Below are positions 17,159 through 25,699 of a stretch of DNA of 64,000 bases, one piece after another (position 1 is the first letter of the stretch; each line of letters opens with the position of its first letter). The translations under genes were made by a program, and so were the position numbers. The notes under the pieces were generated by a model that was not told where the DNA came from, did no database searches, and saw only the letters and a list, made by a program, of their open reading frames with translations. This DNA comes from Photobacterium gaetbulicola Gung47. Lineage in GTDB: Bacteria > Pseudomonadota > Gammaproteobacteria > Enterobacterales > Vibrionaceae. The stretch covers positions 3,792,885 through 3,856,884 of the forward strand of contig CP005974.1 of the NCBI GenBank assembly GCA_000940995.1, in the 5' to 3' direction.

Positions 17159-17877
17159 TGTTAATTTTGCAGCGCCTACAACATTGCTTCCATCACCCCA
17201 AGCAACCCGGCCAATCTACCCAGCTCTGTTTCGACCTCAGCGTAGAGACCGGAGATATTGTCGCCCTGCTCGGCCCGAGCGGTGCCGGTAAAAGTACCCT
17301 GCTTGCCATGGTGGCAGGCTTCCTCGCCCCCGACAGCGGCACGCTGACGGTCAACGGCCAGCCTATCGTCCAGCAGCACCCGGCCCAGCGGCCGCTCTCA
17401 ATCTTGTTTCAGGAGCACAACCTGTTCCCCCACCTGAGTGTGTATGAAAATATCGGCCTCGGCTTGAACCCGTCCCTCAAGCTCAGCAACGAACAAAAAG
17501 AGCAAGTGGTGGTCGCCGCGGCGAAAGTTGGGCTCCAGGGCTACCTTGACCGCCTGCCGGAGCAACTCTCCGGCGGCCAGCGCCAGCGGGTGGCATTGGC
17601 ACGCTGCCTGATCCGCCAGCGCCCTCTACTGCTGCTTGATGAGCCGTTCTCGGCCCTGGATCCGGCACTGCGCAAGGAAATGCTGGAGCTGGTCAGCAAA
17701 CTGGCCCGGGAGCAGGGAACGACCGTGCTGATGGTCACCCATAGCCCAGAAGATGCCCTGAAAATTGCCGACAAGTGCGCCTTTATCTACCAGGGGCGGG
17801 TGAAGGTGTTTGGTCCGTGCCGGGACGTTTTGGCCGCCTCCAGCGATCCTGCCCTGGTACATTACCTCGGCCACTGA
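17155..17877 (+). CDS. thiQ: Thiamine ABC transporter, ATPase
   Basis: The 240-residue ABC ATPase carries Walker A GPSGAGKST (about residues 39-47), the signature LSGGQRQRVALARCL (about 139-153) and Walker B LLLLDEPFSALD (about 159-170). ATG 17155 overlaps the thiP stop as ATGA. It powers thiamine import with ThiB and ThiP under control of the upstream riboswitch. A terminator follows at once. Confidence 0.95.
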   Translation: MMLILQRLQHCFHHPKQPGQSTQLCFDLSVETGDIVALLGPSGAGKSTLLAMVAGFLAPDSGTLTVNGQPIVQQHPAQRPLSILFQEHNLFPHLSVYENIGLGLNPSLKLSNEQKEQVVVAAAKVGLQGYLDRLPEQLSGGQRQRVALARCLIRQRPLLLLDEPFSALDPALRKEMLELVSKLAREQGTTVLMVTHSPEDALKIADKCAFIYQGRVKVFGPCRDVLAASSDPALVHYLGH

Positions 17878-17890
17878 GGGGCATGAACGG

Positions 17891-17917
17891 AAAAGCGAGC
17901 CAGATGGCTCGCTTTTG
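17891..17917. terminator. Bidirectional terminator between thiQ and the PhoH-like gene
   Basis: AAAAGCGAGCCA (17891-17902) pairs with TGGCTCGCTTTT (17905-17916). The arms give a T-run on both strands, suiting two convergent genes. Confidence 0.85.
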
Positions 17918-17947
17918 CTAATAGGTTACAGATAAGACCTGCAGGTA

Positions 17948-19324
17948 CTACAGGTTTTCCTCGGCGAACTCAGCCAACCGGCTGCGGACAACGCCATTGA
18001 GGTAAATATTGGCACTGCCCTCGAAATTCTTGAAACGCTCGACGATATAGGTCAAGCCCGACGTAACAGGAGACAGGTAACTGGAGTCAATCTGGGCCAG
18101 GTTACCGGAACAAACCAGCTTGGTGCCCTCCCCGCAGCGAGTGATGATGGTTTTGATCTGGGAGGCGGTGAGATTCTGACACTCATCCAGTAATACAAAT
18201 GCATTCTGGATAGAGCGCCCGCGCATAAAGTTAATCGATTTAAATTGAATATTGGCCTTGTCGTAAATGTACTTCATCGAGCCATCGGTACACACATCGT
18301 GTTTGTGCAGAGCCTCCATGGTATCGGTGACCGCCGCCAGCCATGGCATCATTTTTTCCTCCTCGGTACCGGGCAGGTAACCGATAGATTCGGCAATCTC
18401 AGGGGTGTTACGGGTCACGATGATCTTGTCGTACATCCCTTTTTCAATCACTTGCTCCAACGCGGCCGCCATGGCCAGAATGGTTTTACCACACCCGGCA
18501 GGACCCGTTAGGATCACTAGGTCAATCTTCGGATCCATCAAGGCATCCAGGGCCATGCCCTGATAGATGTTTTTCGGGTGGATCCCCCAGGCCTGGCGGC
18601 TTAGCATCCGCTCGTGGCCGATATCTTTCAAGGTCAGGGTTCCTGCGTCAATCGACTGGATCCGGCCAGCAAAGTCACTGTCCTCGTCAATCAGGTATTG
18701 GTTGATAAATGGCGCCTCGAACAACTCCGCTGGCAGAGTATGCACGGTCGAGCGTCCTTTCTTCTCCGAATAGCATTCACCGACCCGCTCCCAGAAGTTG
18801 CCACTGAACTGATAGAACCCCTTGGTCAGCATCTTGACATCGTCAATCAGCTGGTCGGTGCGATAGTCGTCGACAAAGCAGACCCCGGCCCCTTTGGCAC
18901 GCAGCCGCATATTAATGTCTTTGGTGATCAGTACCACTTCTCGCGGGGCGTAGTGGGCTTGGAGAAATAGTACGCCATTGAGGATACGGTTATCCCCGGC
19001 CTTGTCGGCAAAGGCGTGGACCGTTTCGGTGACTTCGTAATCGGCAAAAATGGCAACCTTGCCAAGCTCGCCGCCTTGTGGGCTGAGGGGAATACCCTCG
19101 GCGATTTGCTCGGGGGTGGCGTCATGAAAGATGTCTTCCAGGGTGCGGATGGCAACCCGGGCATCACGGGAAACATCCCGTTTACTGTCCTTGATGCGAT
19201 CGAGCTCTTCGAGCACCGTCATCGGAATAACAACATCATGCTCTTTGAAGGAATAAACTGCGAGGGGCTCATGAAGCAGAATATTGGTGTCTAGAACGAA
19301 AACTTTCCTGCCAGCTTCATCCAT
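17948..19324 (-). CDS. PIN-PhoH fusion ATPase (PhoH2-like)
   Basis: The 458-residue product joins an N-terminal PIN nuclease domain (residues about 7-150; acidic residues in FVLDTN and LEELDRIK) to a PhoH ATPase domain with Walker A GPAGCGKT (274-281) and Walker B FVLLDE (376-381). Family members studied elsewhere have RNA unwinding and cleaving activity. A perfect AAGGAGGT stands before ATG 19324. No small antitoxin-like gene is found next to it, so there is no support for a toxin-antitoxin pair. It is a single gene facing away from rapA. The cellular role is not known from this sequence. Confidence 0.88.
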   Translation of the reverse strand: MDEAGRKVFVLDTNILLHEPLAVYSFKEHDVVIPMTVLEELDRIKDSKRDVSRDARVAIRTLEDIFHDATPEQIAEGIPLSPQGGELGKVAIFADYEVTETVHAFADKAGDNRILNGVLFLQAHYAPREVVLITKDINMRLRAKGAGVCFVDDYRTDQLIDDVKMLTKGFYQFSGNFWERVGECYSEKKGRSTVHTLPAELFEAPFINQYLIDEDSDFAGRIQSIDAGTLTLKDIGHERMLSRQAWGIHPKNIYQGMALDALMDPKIDLVILTGPAGCGKTILAMAAALEQVIEKGMYDKIIVTRNTPEIAESIGYLPGTEEEKMMPWLAAVTDTMEALHKHDVCTDGSMKYIYDKANIQFKSINFMRGRSIQNAFVLLDECQNLTASQIKTIITRCGEGTKLVCSGNLAQIDSSYLSPVTSGLTYIVERFKNFEGSANIYLNGVVRSRLAEFAEENL

Positions 19325-19670
19325 AGGTACCTCCTTGGTAACAAAACGGTGGGTGCACCACCAGGGTATTTCCTGTGCCCGCCAAACGGGAGTAATACTA
19401 TTTAAGACCGGAGATAATTAAAAAAATGTGACAGTTACAGTTTGGTACTTTCTTGTCACAATGACCGTGACCTTGCTCACGGCTTGCAGTAACATTACTC
19501 CCCTTTTTACCGGTGCGGATTCTGGCTTACACTTATATACCGATACTCACTGCCAGCGGCAGCTGATGGATACCATCTAGTACGGTATTACTTTGAGTGT
19601 AGTTCATAAATGCTGGTGCATCGGCTTAGCATTTTCCTTAATTTCAAATAATTAGAAGGTTTTTACCACT
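19325..19670. promoter_or_regulatory. Divergent intergenic region, PhoH-like gene / rapA
   Basis: These 346 bases must hold both divergent promoters. A spaced inverted repeat, TGTGACA at 19428 and TGTCACA at about 19455, is visible. No promoter could be selected with confidence, and no small gene or RNA was recognised. Confidence 0.4.
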
Positions 19671-22589
19671 ATGCCATTTGCTTTGGGCCAACGTTGGATC
19701 AGTGATACTGAAAGTGATCTGGGTCTAGGTACGGTCGTGGCTGTCGATGCCAGAACCGTGACTCTGATGTTCTCAGCCAGTGAAGAGAACCGACTTTATG
19801 CGCGCAATGATGCCCCCGTGACCCGTGTAATGTTCAATGTCGGTGATGTGGTTGAAAGCCATGACGGCTGGTCGCTCAATGTCGAACAGGTCGACGAAAC
19901 TGGCGGCGTCTTTACCTACATCGGTACCCGTACCGATACTGGCGAAGAAAATGTCGCCCTGCGTGAGATTTTCCTTAGCAACCAAATCCGCTTCAACAAG
20001 CCGCAGGACAAACTGTTTGCTGGCCAGATTGACCGGATGGACCGCTTTGCGTTGCGCTACCGCGCGCTCAAGAACCAGTACGAACAACACAAGAGCCCGT
20101 TGCGTGGTCTGTGCGGCATGCGTGCCGGCCTGATCCCCCACCAGCTGTACATCGCCCATGAAGTCGGCCGCCGCTATGCGCCGCGCGTTCTGCTGGCCGA
20201 TGAAGTCGGCCTGGGTAAAACCATCGAGGCCGGGATGATCATCCACCAGCAGGTGCTCTCTGGCCGCGCAGAACGTATCTTGATCCTGGTGCCGGAAACC
20301 CTGCAGCATCAATGGCTGGTGGAGATGATGCGTCGTTTCAACCTGCACTTCTCGATTTTCGACGAAGAGCGCTGTGTCGAGGCGTTTGCCGATTCAGCCA
20401 ACCCTTTCGACACCGCCCAATACGTGCTGTGTTCATTGGACTTCCTGCGCAAGAGCCGCCGCCGCTTCGAGCAAGCGCTGGATGCCGATTGGGATCTGCT
20501 GGTGGTTGATGAAGCCCACCACCTTGAGTGGAGCGAAGACAAACCGAGCCGCCAGTACCAGGTGGTAGAGGAGCTGGCCGAAAAGGCACCGGGTGTGCTG
20601 CTGCTGACCGCAACCCCGGAGCAATTGGGCCACGAGAGCCACTTTGCCCGCCTGCGCCTGCTCGACCCGGATCGTTTCTACGACTACGAGGCTTTCGTCG
20701 AAGAAGAGCGCCAGTATGCCCCGGTCGCCGATGCGGTATCCCGCCTGCTGTCTGGTGAGAAGCTCGACAACGACGCCAAGAATACCTTGGTGGAGCTGCT
20801 GCCAGAGCAAGATATCGAACCGATGCTGCGCATCATCGAAGCCGCTGATGTTGATACCGAACAACAGCAGACCGTTCGCCACGAGCTGATCGACAACCTG
20901 ATGGACCGCCACGGTACCGGTCGCGTGTTATTCCGAAACACCCGCGCCGCTATCAAGGGCTTCCCGCAGCGCCACCTCAACATGTACCCGCTGGAATTGC
21001 CGTCGCAGTACCAGACGGCCATGCGCGTTGCCAGCATGATGGGCGGCAAAATGAGTGTGGAGCAAAAGGCTTTCAAGCTGCTGTACCCTGAAGATATCTA
21101 CCAGGAGTTCGAAGGTGACTCTGCGACCTGGTGGCACTTCGATCCACGCGTAAACTGGCTGTTGGATATGCTCAAAGCTAACCGCCAGGAAAAAGTGCTG
21201 GTGATCTGCTCTCGCGCCCAAACAGCCCTGATCCTCGAACAGGCTCTGCGTGAACGCGAAGGGATCCGTGCCACCGTGTTCCACGAAGGCATGTCGATCA
21301 TCGAACGCGACAAGGCTGCCGCCTACTTCGCCCAGGAAGAAGACGGTGCTCAGGTACTGCTGTGTTCTGAGATTGGCTCGGAAGGCCGCAACTTCCAGTT
21401 CGCCAACCAGTTGGTGATGTTCGATCTACCGAACAACCCGGATCTGCTCGAGCAGCGGATCGGCCGTCTTGACCGTATTGGCCAGAAGCGTGATATCGAA
21501 ATTCATGTGCCGCACCTACAGGGCACCTCGCAAGCCCTACTGGCCCGCTGGTACAACGAAGGTCTTAATGCCTTTGAAGAAACCTGTCCGACCGGCCGTG
21601 CCGTGTACGATGCCTTCAGCGGCGATCTGCTGGAGCTGCTGGCCAGCGACAAGCCTGACGGCGACCAACTCGATGAGCTCATCGAAAAAAGTGCGTCAAT
21701 GCACCATGAGCTCAAGGGCAAGCTGGAGCAAGGCCGTGACCGCCTGCTGGAAATCCATTCCAACGGCGGCGCTGACGCCCAGAAGCTGGTTGAAGAGATC
21801 AGCAGCAAAGACGGCGACACCAATCTGGTGACCTTTGCCCTTGGTCTGTTCGATACTATCGGCCTGAACCAGGACGACAAAGGCGAGAACGCCATTGTGG
21901 TAACCCCGTCTGAGCACATGATGGTGGCGAGCTACCCAGGCCTGCCTTACGATGGTTGTACCATCACCTTCGACCGTGACACCGCGCTATCACGTGAAGA
22001 TCTGCACTTCATCAGCTGGGAGCACCCGATGATCCAGGGCGGTATCGACCTGCTGCTGTCCGAAGGTGTCGGTACCACGGCGGTATCGCTGCTGAAGAAC
22101 AAGGCGCTACCTGCGGGTACCTTGCTGCTTGAGTTGGTGTATGTGGTTGATGCCCAGGCACCGAAGCAATCCGGTATCGGCCGCTTCCTGCCGAAGACAC
22201 CGATCCGCATCTTGCTAGACGCCAAGGGCAACAACCTGTCGGCCAAGGTCGAGTTCGAAGGCTTCAACCGCCAGCTGAGCCCGGTTAACCGCCACCTTGG
22301 CAGCAAGCTGGTGAACTCGGTGCAGAAAGATATTCACACCTTGATTGAAAGTGCTGAACAAGTGGTATCCGGTGAGCTGGTTGCTATCCGCGACGCAGCC
22401 CAAGCCGAGATGGAAGCAACGCTACGCGCAGAGCTGGATCGTCTCCAGGCTCTGAAGGCGGTCAACCCGAATATCCGTGACGACGAGCTTGAGCTGATCG
22501 AAAACCAAATCGAGGAGCTCACCGGCTACATCGCCAAGGCGCAGATCCAACTGGACTCGCTGCGCCTGATCGTGGTCAGCCACGGCTAA
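19671..22589 (+). CDS. rapA: RNA polymerase-associated Swi2/Snf2 ATPase RapA
   Basis: RapA (HepA) recycles RNA polymerase by remodelling stalled or post-termination complexes. The 972-residue product starts MPFALGQRWISDTESDLGLG, the family N-terminal domain with tandem Tudor-like folds. The helicase part shows Walker A DEVGLGKT (177-184), DEAH (280-283), and the helicase C-terminal motifs SEIGSEGRNFQFANQLVMFD and QRIGRLDRIGQ near residues 565-605. AGAAGG stands before ATG 19671. Length matches E. coli RapA (968). A terminator follows. Confidence 0.97.
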   Translation: MPFALGQRWISDTESDLGLGTVVAVDARTVTLMFSASEENRLYARNDAPVTRVMFNVGDVVESHDGWSLNVEQVDETGGVFTYIGTRTDTGEENVALREIFLSNQIRFNKPQDKLFAGQIDRMDRFALRYRALKNQYEQHKSPLRGLCGMRAGLIPHQLYIAHEVGRRYAPRVLLADEVGLGKTIEAGMIIHQQVLSGRAERILILVPETLQHQWLVEMMRRFNLHFSIFDEERCVEAFADSANPFDTAQYVLCSLDFLRKSRRRFEQALDADWDLLVVDEAHHLEWSEDKPSRQYQVVEELAEKAPGVLLLTATPEQLGHESHFARLRLLDPDRFYDYEAFVEEERQYAPVADAVSRLLSGEKLDNDAKNTLVELLPEQDIEPMLRIIEAADVDTEQQQTVRHELIDNLMDRHGTGRVLFRNTRAAIKGFPQRHLNMYPLELPSQYQTAMRVASMMGGKMSVEQKAFKLLYPEDIYQEFEGDSATWWHFDPRVNWLLDMLKANRQEKVLVICSRAQTALILEQALREREGIRATVFHEGMSIIERDKAAAYFAQEEDGAQVLLCSEIGSEGRNFQFANQLVMFDLPNNPDLLEQRIGRLDRIGQKRDIEIHVPHLQGTSQALLARWYNEGLNAFEETCPTGRAVYDAFSGDLLELLASDKPDGDQLDELIEKSASMHHELKGKLEQGRDRLLEIHSNGGADAQKLVEEISSKDGDTNLVTFALGLFDTIGLNQDDKGENAIVVTPSEHMMVASYPGLPYDGCTITFDRDTALSREDLHFISWEHPMIQGGIDLLLSEGVGTTAVSLLKNKALPAGTLLLELVYVVDAQAPKQSGIGRFLPKTPIRILLDAKGNNLSAKVEFEGFNRQLSPVNRHLGSKLVNSVQKDIHTLIESAEQVVSGELVAIRDAAQAEMEATLRAELDRLQALKAVNPNIRDDELELIENQIEELTGYIAKAQIQLDSLRLIVVSHG

Positions 22590-22614
22590 CCGCCCACCCG
22601 TATCGCAACTGCCA

Positions 22615-22638
22615 GCCGCCTTCACAGGCGGCTTTTTT
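22615..22638 (+). terminator. Rho-independent terminator of rapA
   Basis: GCCGCC (22615-22620) and GGCGGC (22627-22632) close a 6-base loop, followed by six T. Confidence 0.88.
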
Positions 22639-22734
22639 GTTTCAGGCGCATTACGCCGCGGGCAATTATGCTATTATCGCCGCCTTCCAATTTCACGGCC
22701 TCTTTTACCGGCCCTTATAGCGGACCCTGCGACC

Positions 22735-23448
22735 ATGAGCACACTGCCAGAGATTGATTACAACCCACCCAAAGATCCTTGGTTGGATGTCCTGTACCAG
22801 GACGACGATATCATTGCCGTCAACAAGCCGTCAGGCATGCTCTCGAACCCAGGCCGTGATCCTGCGTTCCATGACAGTATCTATTCTCGGGTATTGGCCG
22901 GCTTCCCTGACTCGCACATCATCCACCGCCTTGATATGGCCACCTCAGGCTTGATTGTCCTCGCCCTGAACAAAGAGGCCGAACGCGATCTCAAGGCCCA
23001 GTTCCGCGAGCGCCGCACCGAAAAGGTCTATTATGCCCGTGCATTCGGCCATATCGAGCAAGACAGCGGGACTATCGACCTGCCGCTGATCTGCGACTGG
23101 CCAAACCGGCCGAAGCAAAAGGTCTGCTTTGACGACGGCAAGCCTTCCGTCACTCACTATCAAGTCCTTGAGCGAGGCAACAACACCAGCCTGGTCCGCC
23201 TGCGTCCGATCACCGGCCGCTCCCACCAGCTGCGGGTTCACCTGCTTGCCTTGGGCCATCCGATCCTCGGTGATGGCTTCTACGCCCACCCGGAAGCCAA
23301 AGCGATGGCCCCGCGCCTGCAGCTCCATGCCGCAGAGCTGAGCTTCTTCCACCCGCGCAGCGGGGCGCCGATGCACCTGTTCGCGCCGTGTGAATTCTTT
23401 ACCGGGGCACCGCAAAAGACCCTACCGGATCACTATTCCAAACCCTAG
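22735..23448 (+). CDS. rluA: Dual-specificity rRNA/tRNA pseudouridine synthase RluA
   Basis: RluA makes pseudouridine at 23S rRNA position 746 and at position 32 of certain tRNAs. The 237-residue product has the RluA-family catalytic motif HRLDMATSGL with the aspartate at about residue 67, the VNKPSGMLSNPG strand (about 29-40) and the late ITGRSHQLRVHLLALGHPILGD motif. It is short and lacks an S4 domain, as expected for RluA rather than RluC or RluD. It lies just downstream of rapA, as in other gamma-proteobacteria, but behind its own promoter region. Confidence 0.94.
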   Translation: MSTLPEIDYNPPKDPWLDVLYQDDDIIAVNKPSGMLSNPGRDPAFHDSIYSRVLAGFPDSHIIHRLDMATSGLIVLALNKEAERDLKAQFRERRTEKVYYARAFGHIEQDSGTIDLPLICDWPNRPKQKVCFDDGKPSVTHYQVLERGNNTSLVRLRPITGRSHQLRVHLLALGHPILGDGFYAHPEAKAMAPRLQLHAAELSFFHPRSGAPMHLFAPCEFFTGAPQKTLPDHYSKP

Positions 23449-23516
23449 GGGTTGAGTTGGCCGCCGAGGATAGTGTGTACTAAGCCCACTATCCTCGATC
23501 CTATATTTGGCTAACC

Positions 23517-24470
23517 ATGGAACACATTGTCTTTCTCGACCGCGACACGATACCGGACCACATCGCTCTTCCTTCCCCGGAGTTTGCTCACCAATGGACA
23601 CAGTATTCATCCACCCGCCCCGAACAGGTCATCGAACGGCTCAGGGATGCAACCATCGCCATTACCAATAAAGTGGTTCTTGATGCAGCAATCCTAGCCC
23701 AACTGCCAAAGCTCAAGATGATCGCCATTGCCGCCACCGGCACCAACAACGTTGATCTGGCATACTGCCGCCAGCAGGGCATCACAGTGAGCAATATCCG
23801 TGGCTACGCCATCGACTCGGTACCCGAGCACGCCGTTGCCATGATGTTCGCCTTGCGCCGCAACCTATTGGGCTATCATCGTGATATCCAGCAAGGCGTC
23901 TGGCAGGAAAAGAAGCAGTTCTGCTTTTTCACCCACCCTATCGGTGATATTCGCGGGGCGACACTGGGGCTTATTGGCAGTGGTGGCTTGGGGCAAGCAA
24001 TGGCAGCACTCGGCCGTGCGCTGGGGATGAAAGTGATCTTTGCCGAAAGAAAGGGCGCGGAGGCCTGCCGTGAGGGCTACCTGCCGTTCCATACAGTCCT
24101 GGCACAGGCCGATGTGCTGAGCCTGCACTGTCCGCTGACTAACGAGACGCGTAACCTGATAGGCAGTGGCGAGCTGGAGCAAATGAAAGATAGTGCCATT
24201 TTGATCAACACCGGCCGGGGGGGATTGGTCGACGAGCAGGCTCTGGTCGACGCCCTCCGCTGCGGAGAAATCGCCGGTGCCGGGTGCGACGTGTTCACCG
24301 AAGAGCCGGCTGACGATGACAACCCGCTAATAGCCAACAGCGACTTGCCCAACCTATTACTTACGCCGCATGTCGCCTGGGGCTCAGACAGTGCCATCCA
24401 GGCCCTGGCCAACCAGCTTGTCGACAACCTCAATGCGTTTGCCGCCGGCATACCGCAGAATCAGGTTTGA
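23517..24470 (+). CDS. D-2-hydroxyacid dehydrogenase (glycerate/hydroxypyruvate type)
   Basis: The 317-residue product belongs to the NAD-dependent D-isomer 2-hydroxyacid dehydrogenases. The nucleotide-binding motif is GLIGSGGLGQAMA (about residues 151-163). The catalytic Arg is in NTGRGGLVDE (about 231-240), the Glu in the FTEEPAD region and the His in LTPHVAWG (about 287-294). Length and sequence resemble glycerate dehydrogenase HprA-like proteins of vibrios, but the substrate (hydroxypyruvate, glyoxylate or another 2-oxoacid) cannot be fixed here. No clear partner genes; a terminator follows. Confidence 0.85.
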   Translation: MEHIVFLDRDTIPDHIALPSPEFAHQWTQYSSTRPEQVIERLRDATIAITNKVVLDAAILAQLPKLKMIAIAATGTNNVDLAYCRQQGITVSNIRGYAIDSVPEHAVAMMFALRRNLLGYHRDIQQGVWQEKKQFCFFTHPIGDIRGATLGLIGSGGLGQAMAALGRALGMKVIFAERKGAEACREGYLPFHTVLAQADVLSLHCPLTNETRNLIGSGELEQMKDSAILINTGRGGLVDEQALVDALRCGEIAGAGCDVFTEEPADDDNPLIANSDLPNLLLTPHVAWGSDSAIQALANQLVDNLNAFAAGIPQNQV

Positions 24471-24496
24471 TGGGTACGCTCCGGCCCTAAAAAGCA

Positions 24497-24527
24497 AAAA
24501 GGCGAGACCAACGGTCTCGCCTTTTTT
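24497..24527 (+). terminator. Rho-independent terminator of the hydroxyacid dehydrogenase gene
   Basis: AAAAGGCGAGACC (24497-24509) pairs with GGTCTCGCCTTTT (24513-24525). T and A runs on either side let it work on both strands. Confidence 0.88.
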
Positions 24528-24652
24528 GTGGTCCTGCGGTCCTGCAAGCAGGCGCAAAAATCGCAAGGTACTCTGTCACTAACGGTTACAAACTTTCGCT
24601 CTTAAACCATAGGTTCATAGAACCGCCTTTGCTCCCAAAGCACCGTTCTTCC

Positions 24653-25498
24653 TTATTTAAACCCCTTCTCCTTACGGATCAGATCGTAGGCTGCCTGTAG
24701 CTCCTGGGTTTTCTGCTTGGCCAACTCCATCATCTCCGGCGGCAAGCCCCTGGCCGCCAGCTTGTCCGGATGGTGCTCGTTCATCTGCTTGCGATAGGCC
24801 CGCTTGAGCTCCTGGGCGGAAGCCGTTTCCGGCACGCCAATCAACTCGAAGGCGTCAGCCAACTGGTCTTTAGTCGGTGCCTGGCGGAAAGCCCCGCCCT
24901 GTTGCTGGTATTGCTGATGGAAACCACCTTGCTGGAAACGGAACGCCGCTTCTTGCATATGCAGCCGCTGCTCCAACTGCTGGGCCGAAAAGCCCAGAAT
25001 ACGGGCAATGACATGGAGCAACTTGCGCTCGCTCGGATGCAATGAGCCATCAGCAAACGCCGCCTGGATTTGCAACTCGAGGAAAAACTGCAGCAAATCT
25101 GCCCGACCGGCACTGGCCTGGCGCACCCGCATCAGGGTCTCTTCCAATGGGAAGTGCTCTTCCTTGCCTTCACGGAAGGCCTCCTGGGCCTGACGACGTG
25201 CTTCACCTTGCAAGCCCATCCGATCCATATAGGCACTGGCGACTCGGATCTCTTCTTCGGTAACCCGCCCCTTGGCCTTGGCCACATGGCCCATGACGGC
25301 AAAGGCCGCATAAAAGAAGGCCGCTTGGTTTTCCGCAGAGCTATGCCCTCCGGAAAAACCGCCAAAGCCACCACCGTAATAAATTTTTGCACGCGCTTTA
25401 TCGAACTTATGGCCCAAAAAGAGACCTAACAACAAACCAAACGGCCCGCCAAGGAGGAAGCCAAAAAATGCCCCAAGAATTTTGCCCCAAACCTGCAT
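24653..25498 (-). CDS. djlA: Membrane-anchored DnaJ-like co-chaperone DjlA
   Basis: The 281-residue product has an N-terminal glycine-rich transmembrane segment (about residues 7-29, GAFFGFLLGGPFGLLLGLFL), a TerB-like helical domain (about 55-180) and a C-terminal J domain (about 212-281) with the HPD tripeptide in MNEHHPDKL. DjlA stimulates DnaK at the inner membrane and affects envelope stress signalling such as the Rcs pathway. A Gln/Phe-rich linker (QQGGFHQQYQQQGGAFRQ) joins TerB and J domains. It is divergent from lptD, the usual arrangement in gamma-proteobacteria. Confidence 0.94.
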   Translation of the reverse strand: MQVWGKILGAFFGFLLGGPFGLLLGLFLGHKFDKARAKIYYGGGFGGFSGGHSSAENQAAFFYAAFAVMGHVAKAKGRVTEEEIRVASAYMDRMGLQGEARRQAQEAFREGKEEHFPLEETLMRVRQASAGRADLLQFFLELQIQAAFADGSLHPSERKLLHVIARILGFSAQQLEQRLHMQEAAFRFQQGGFHQQYQQQGGAFRQAPTKDQLADAFELIGVPETASAQELKRAYRKQMNEHHPDKLAARGLPPEMMELAKQKTQELQAAYDLIRKEKGFK

Positions 25499-25699
25499 TC
25501 GCTACTCTCTGGTAATTTGCTAAATTTAGAAATATTTATTTTGCATTAAACCCGATAGCGAAAGCCAAAAAATGAGCCAAAAGATGCCGTCGGGTAGAAT
25601 TTGCATTATCATAGCTGGCATTTACTGGGAAAGCTTGTCAAAACCCAGTCAACAATAACAAATGCGCTAAAAACTTTTATTACAGGAACGTTTAGTTAG
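25499..25699. promoter_or_regulatory. Divergent djlA/lptD promoter region
   Basis: These 201 bases separate the two start codons. The lptD operon is under sigma-E in E. coli, but no convincing sigma-E promoter could be read here. Confidence 0.35.
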
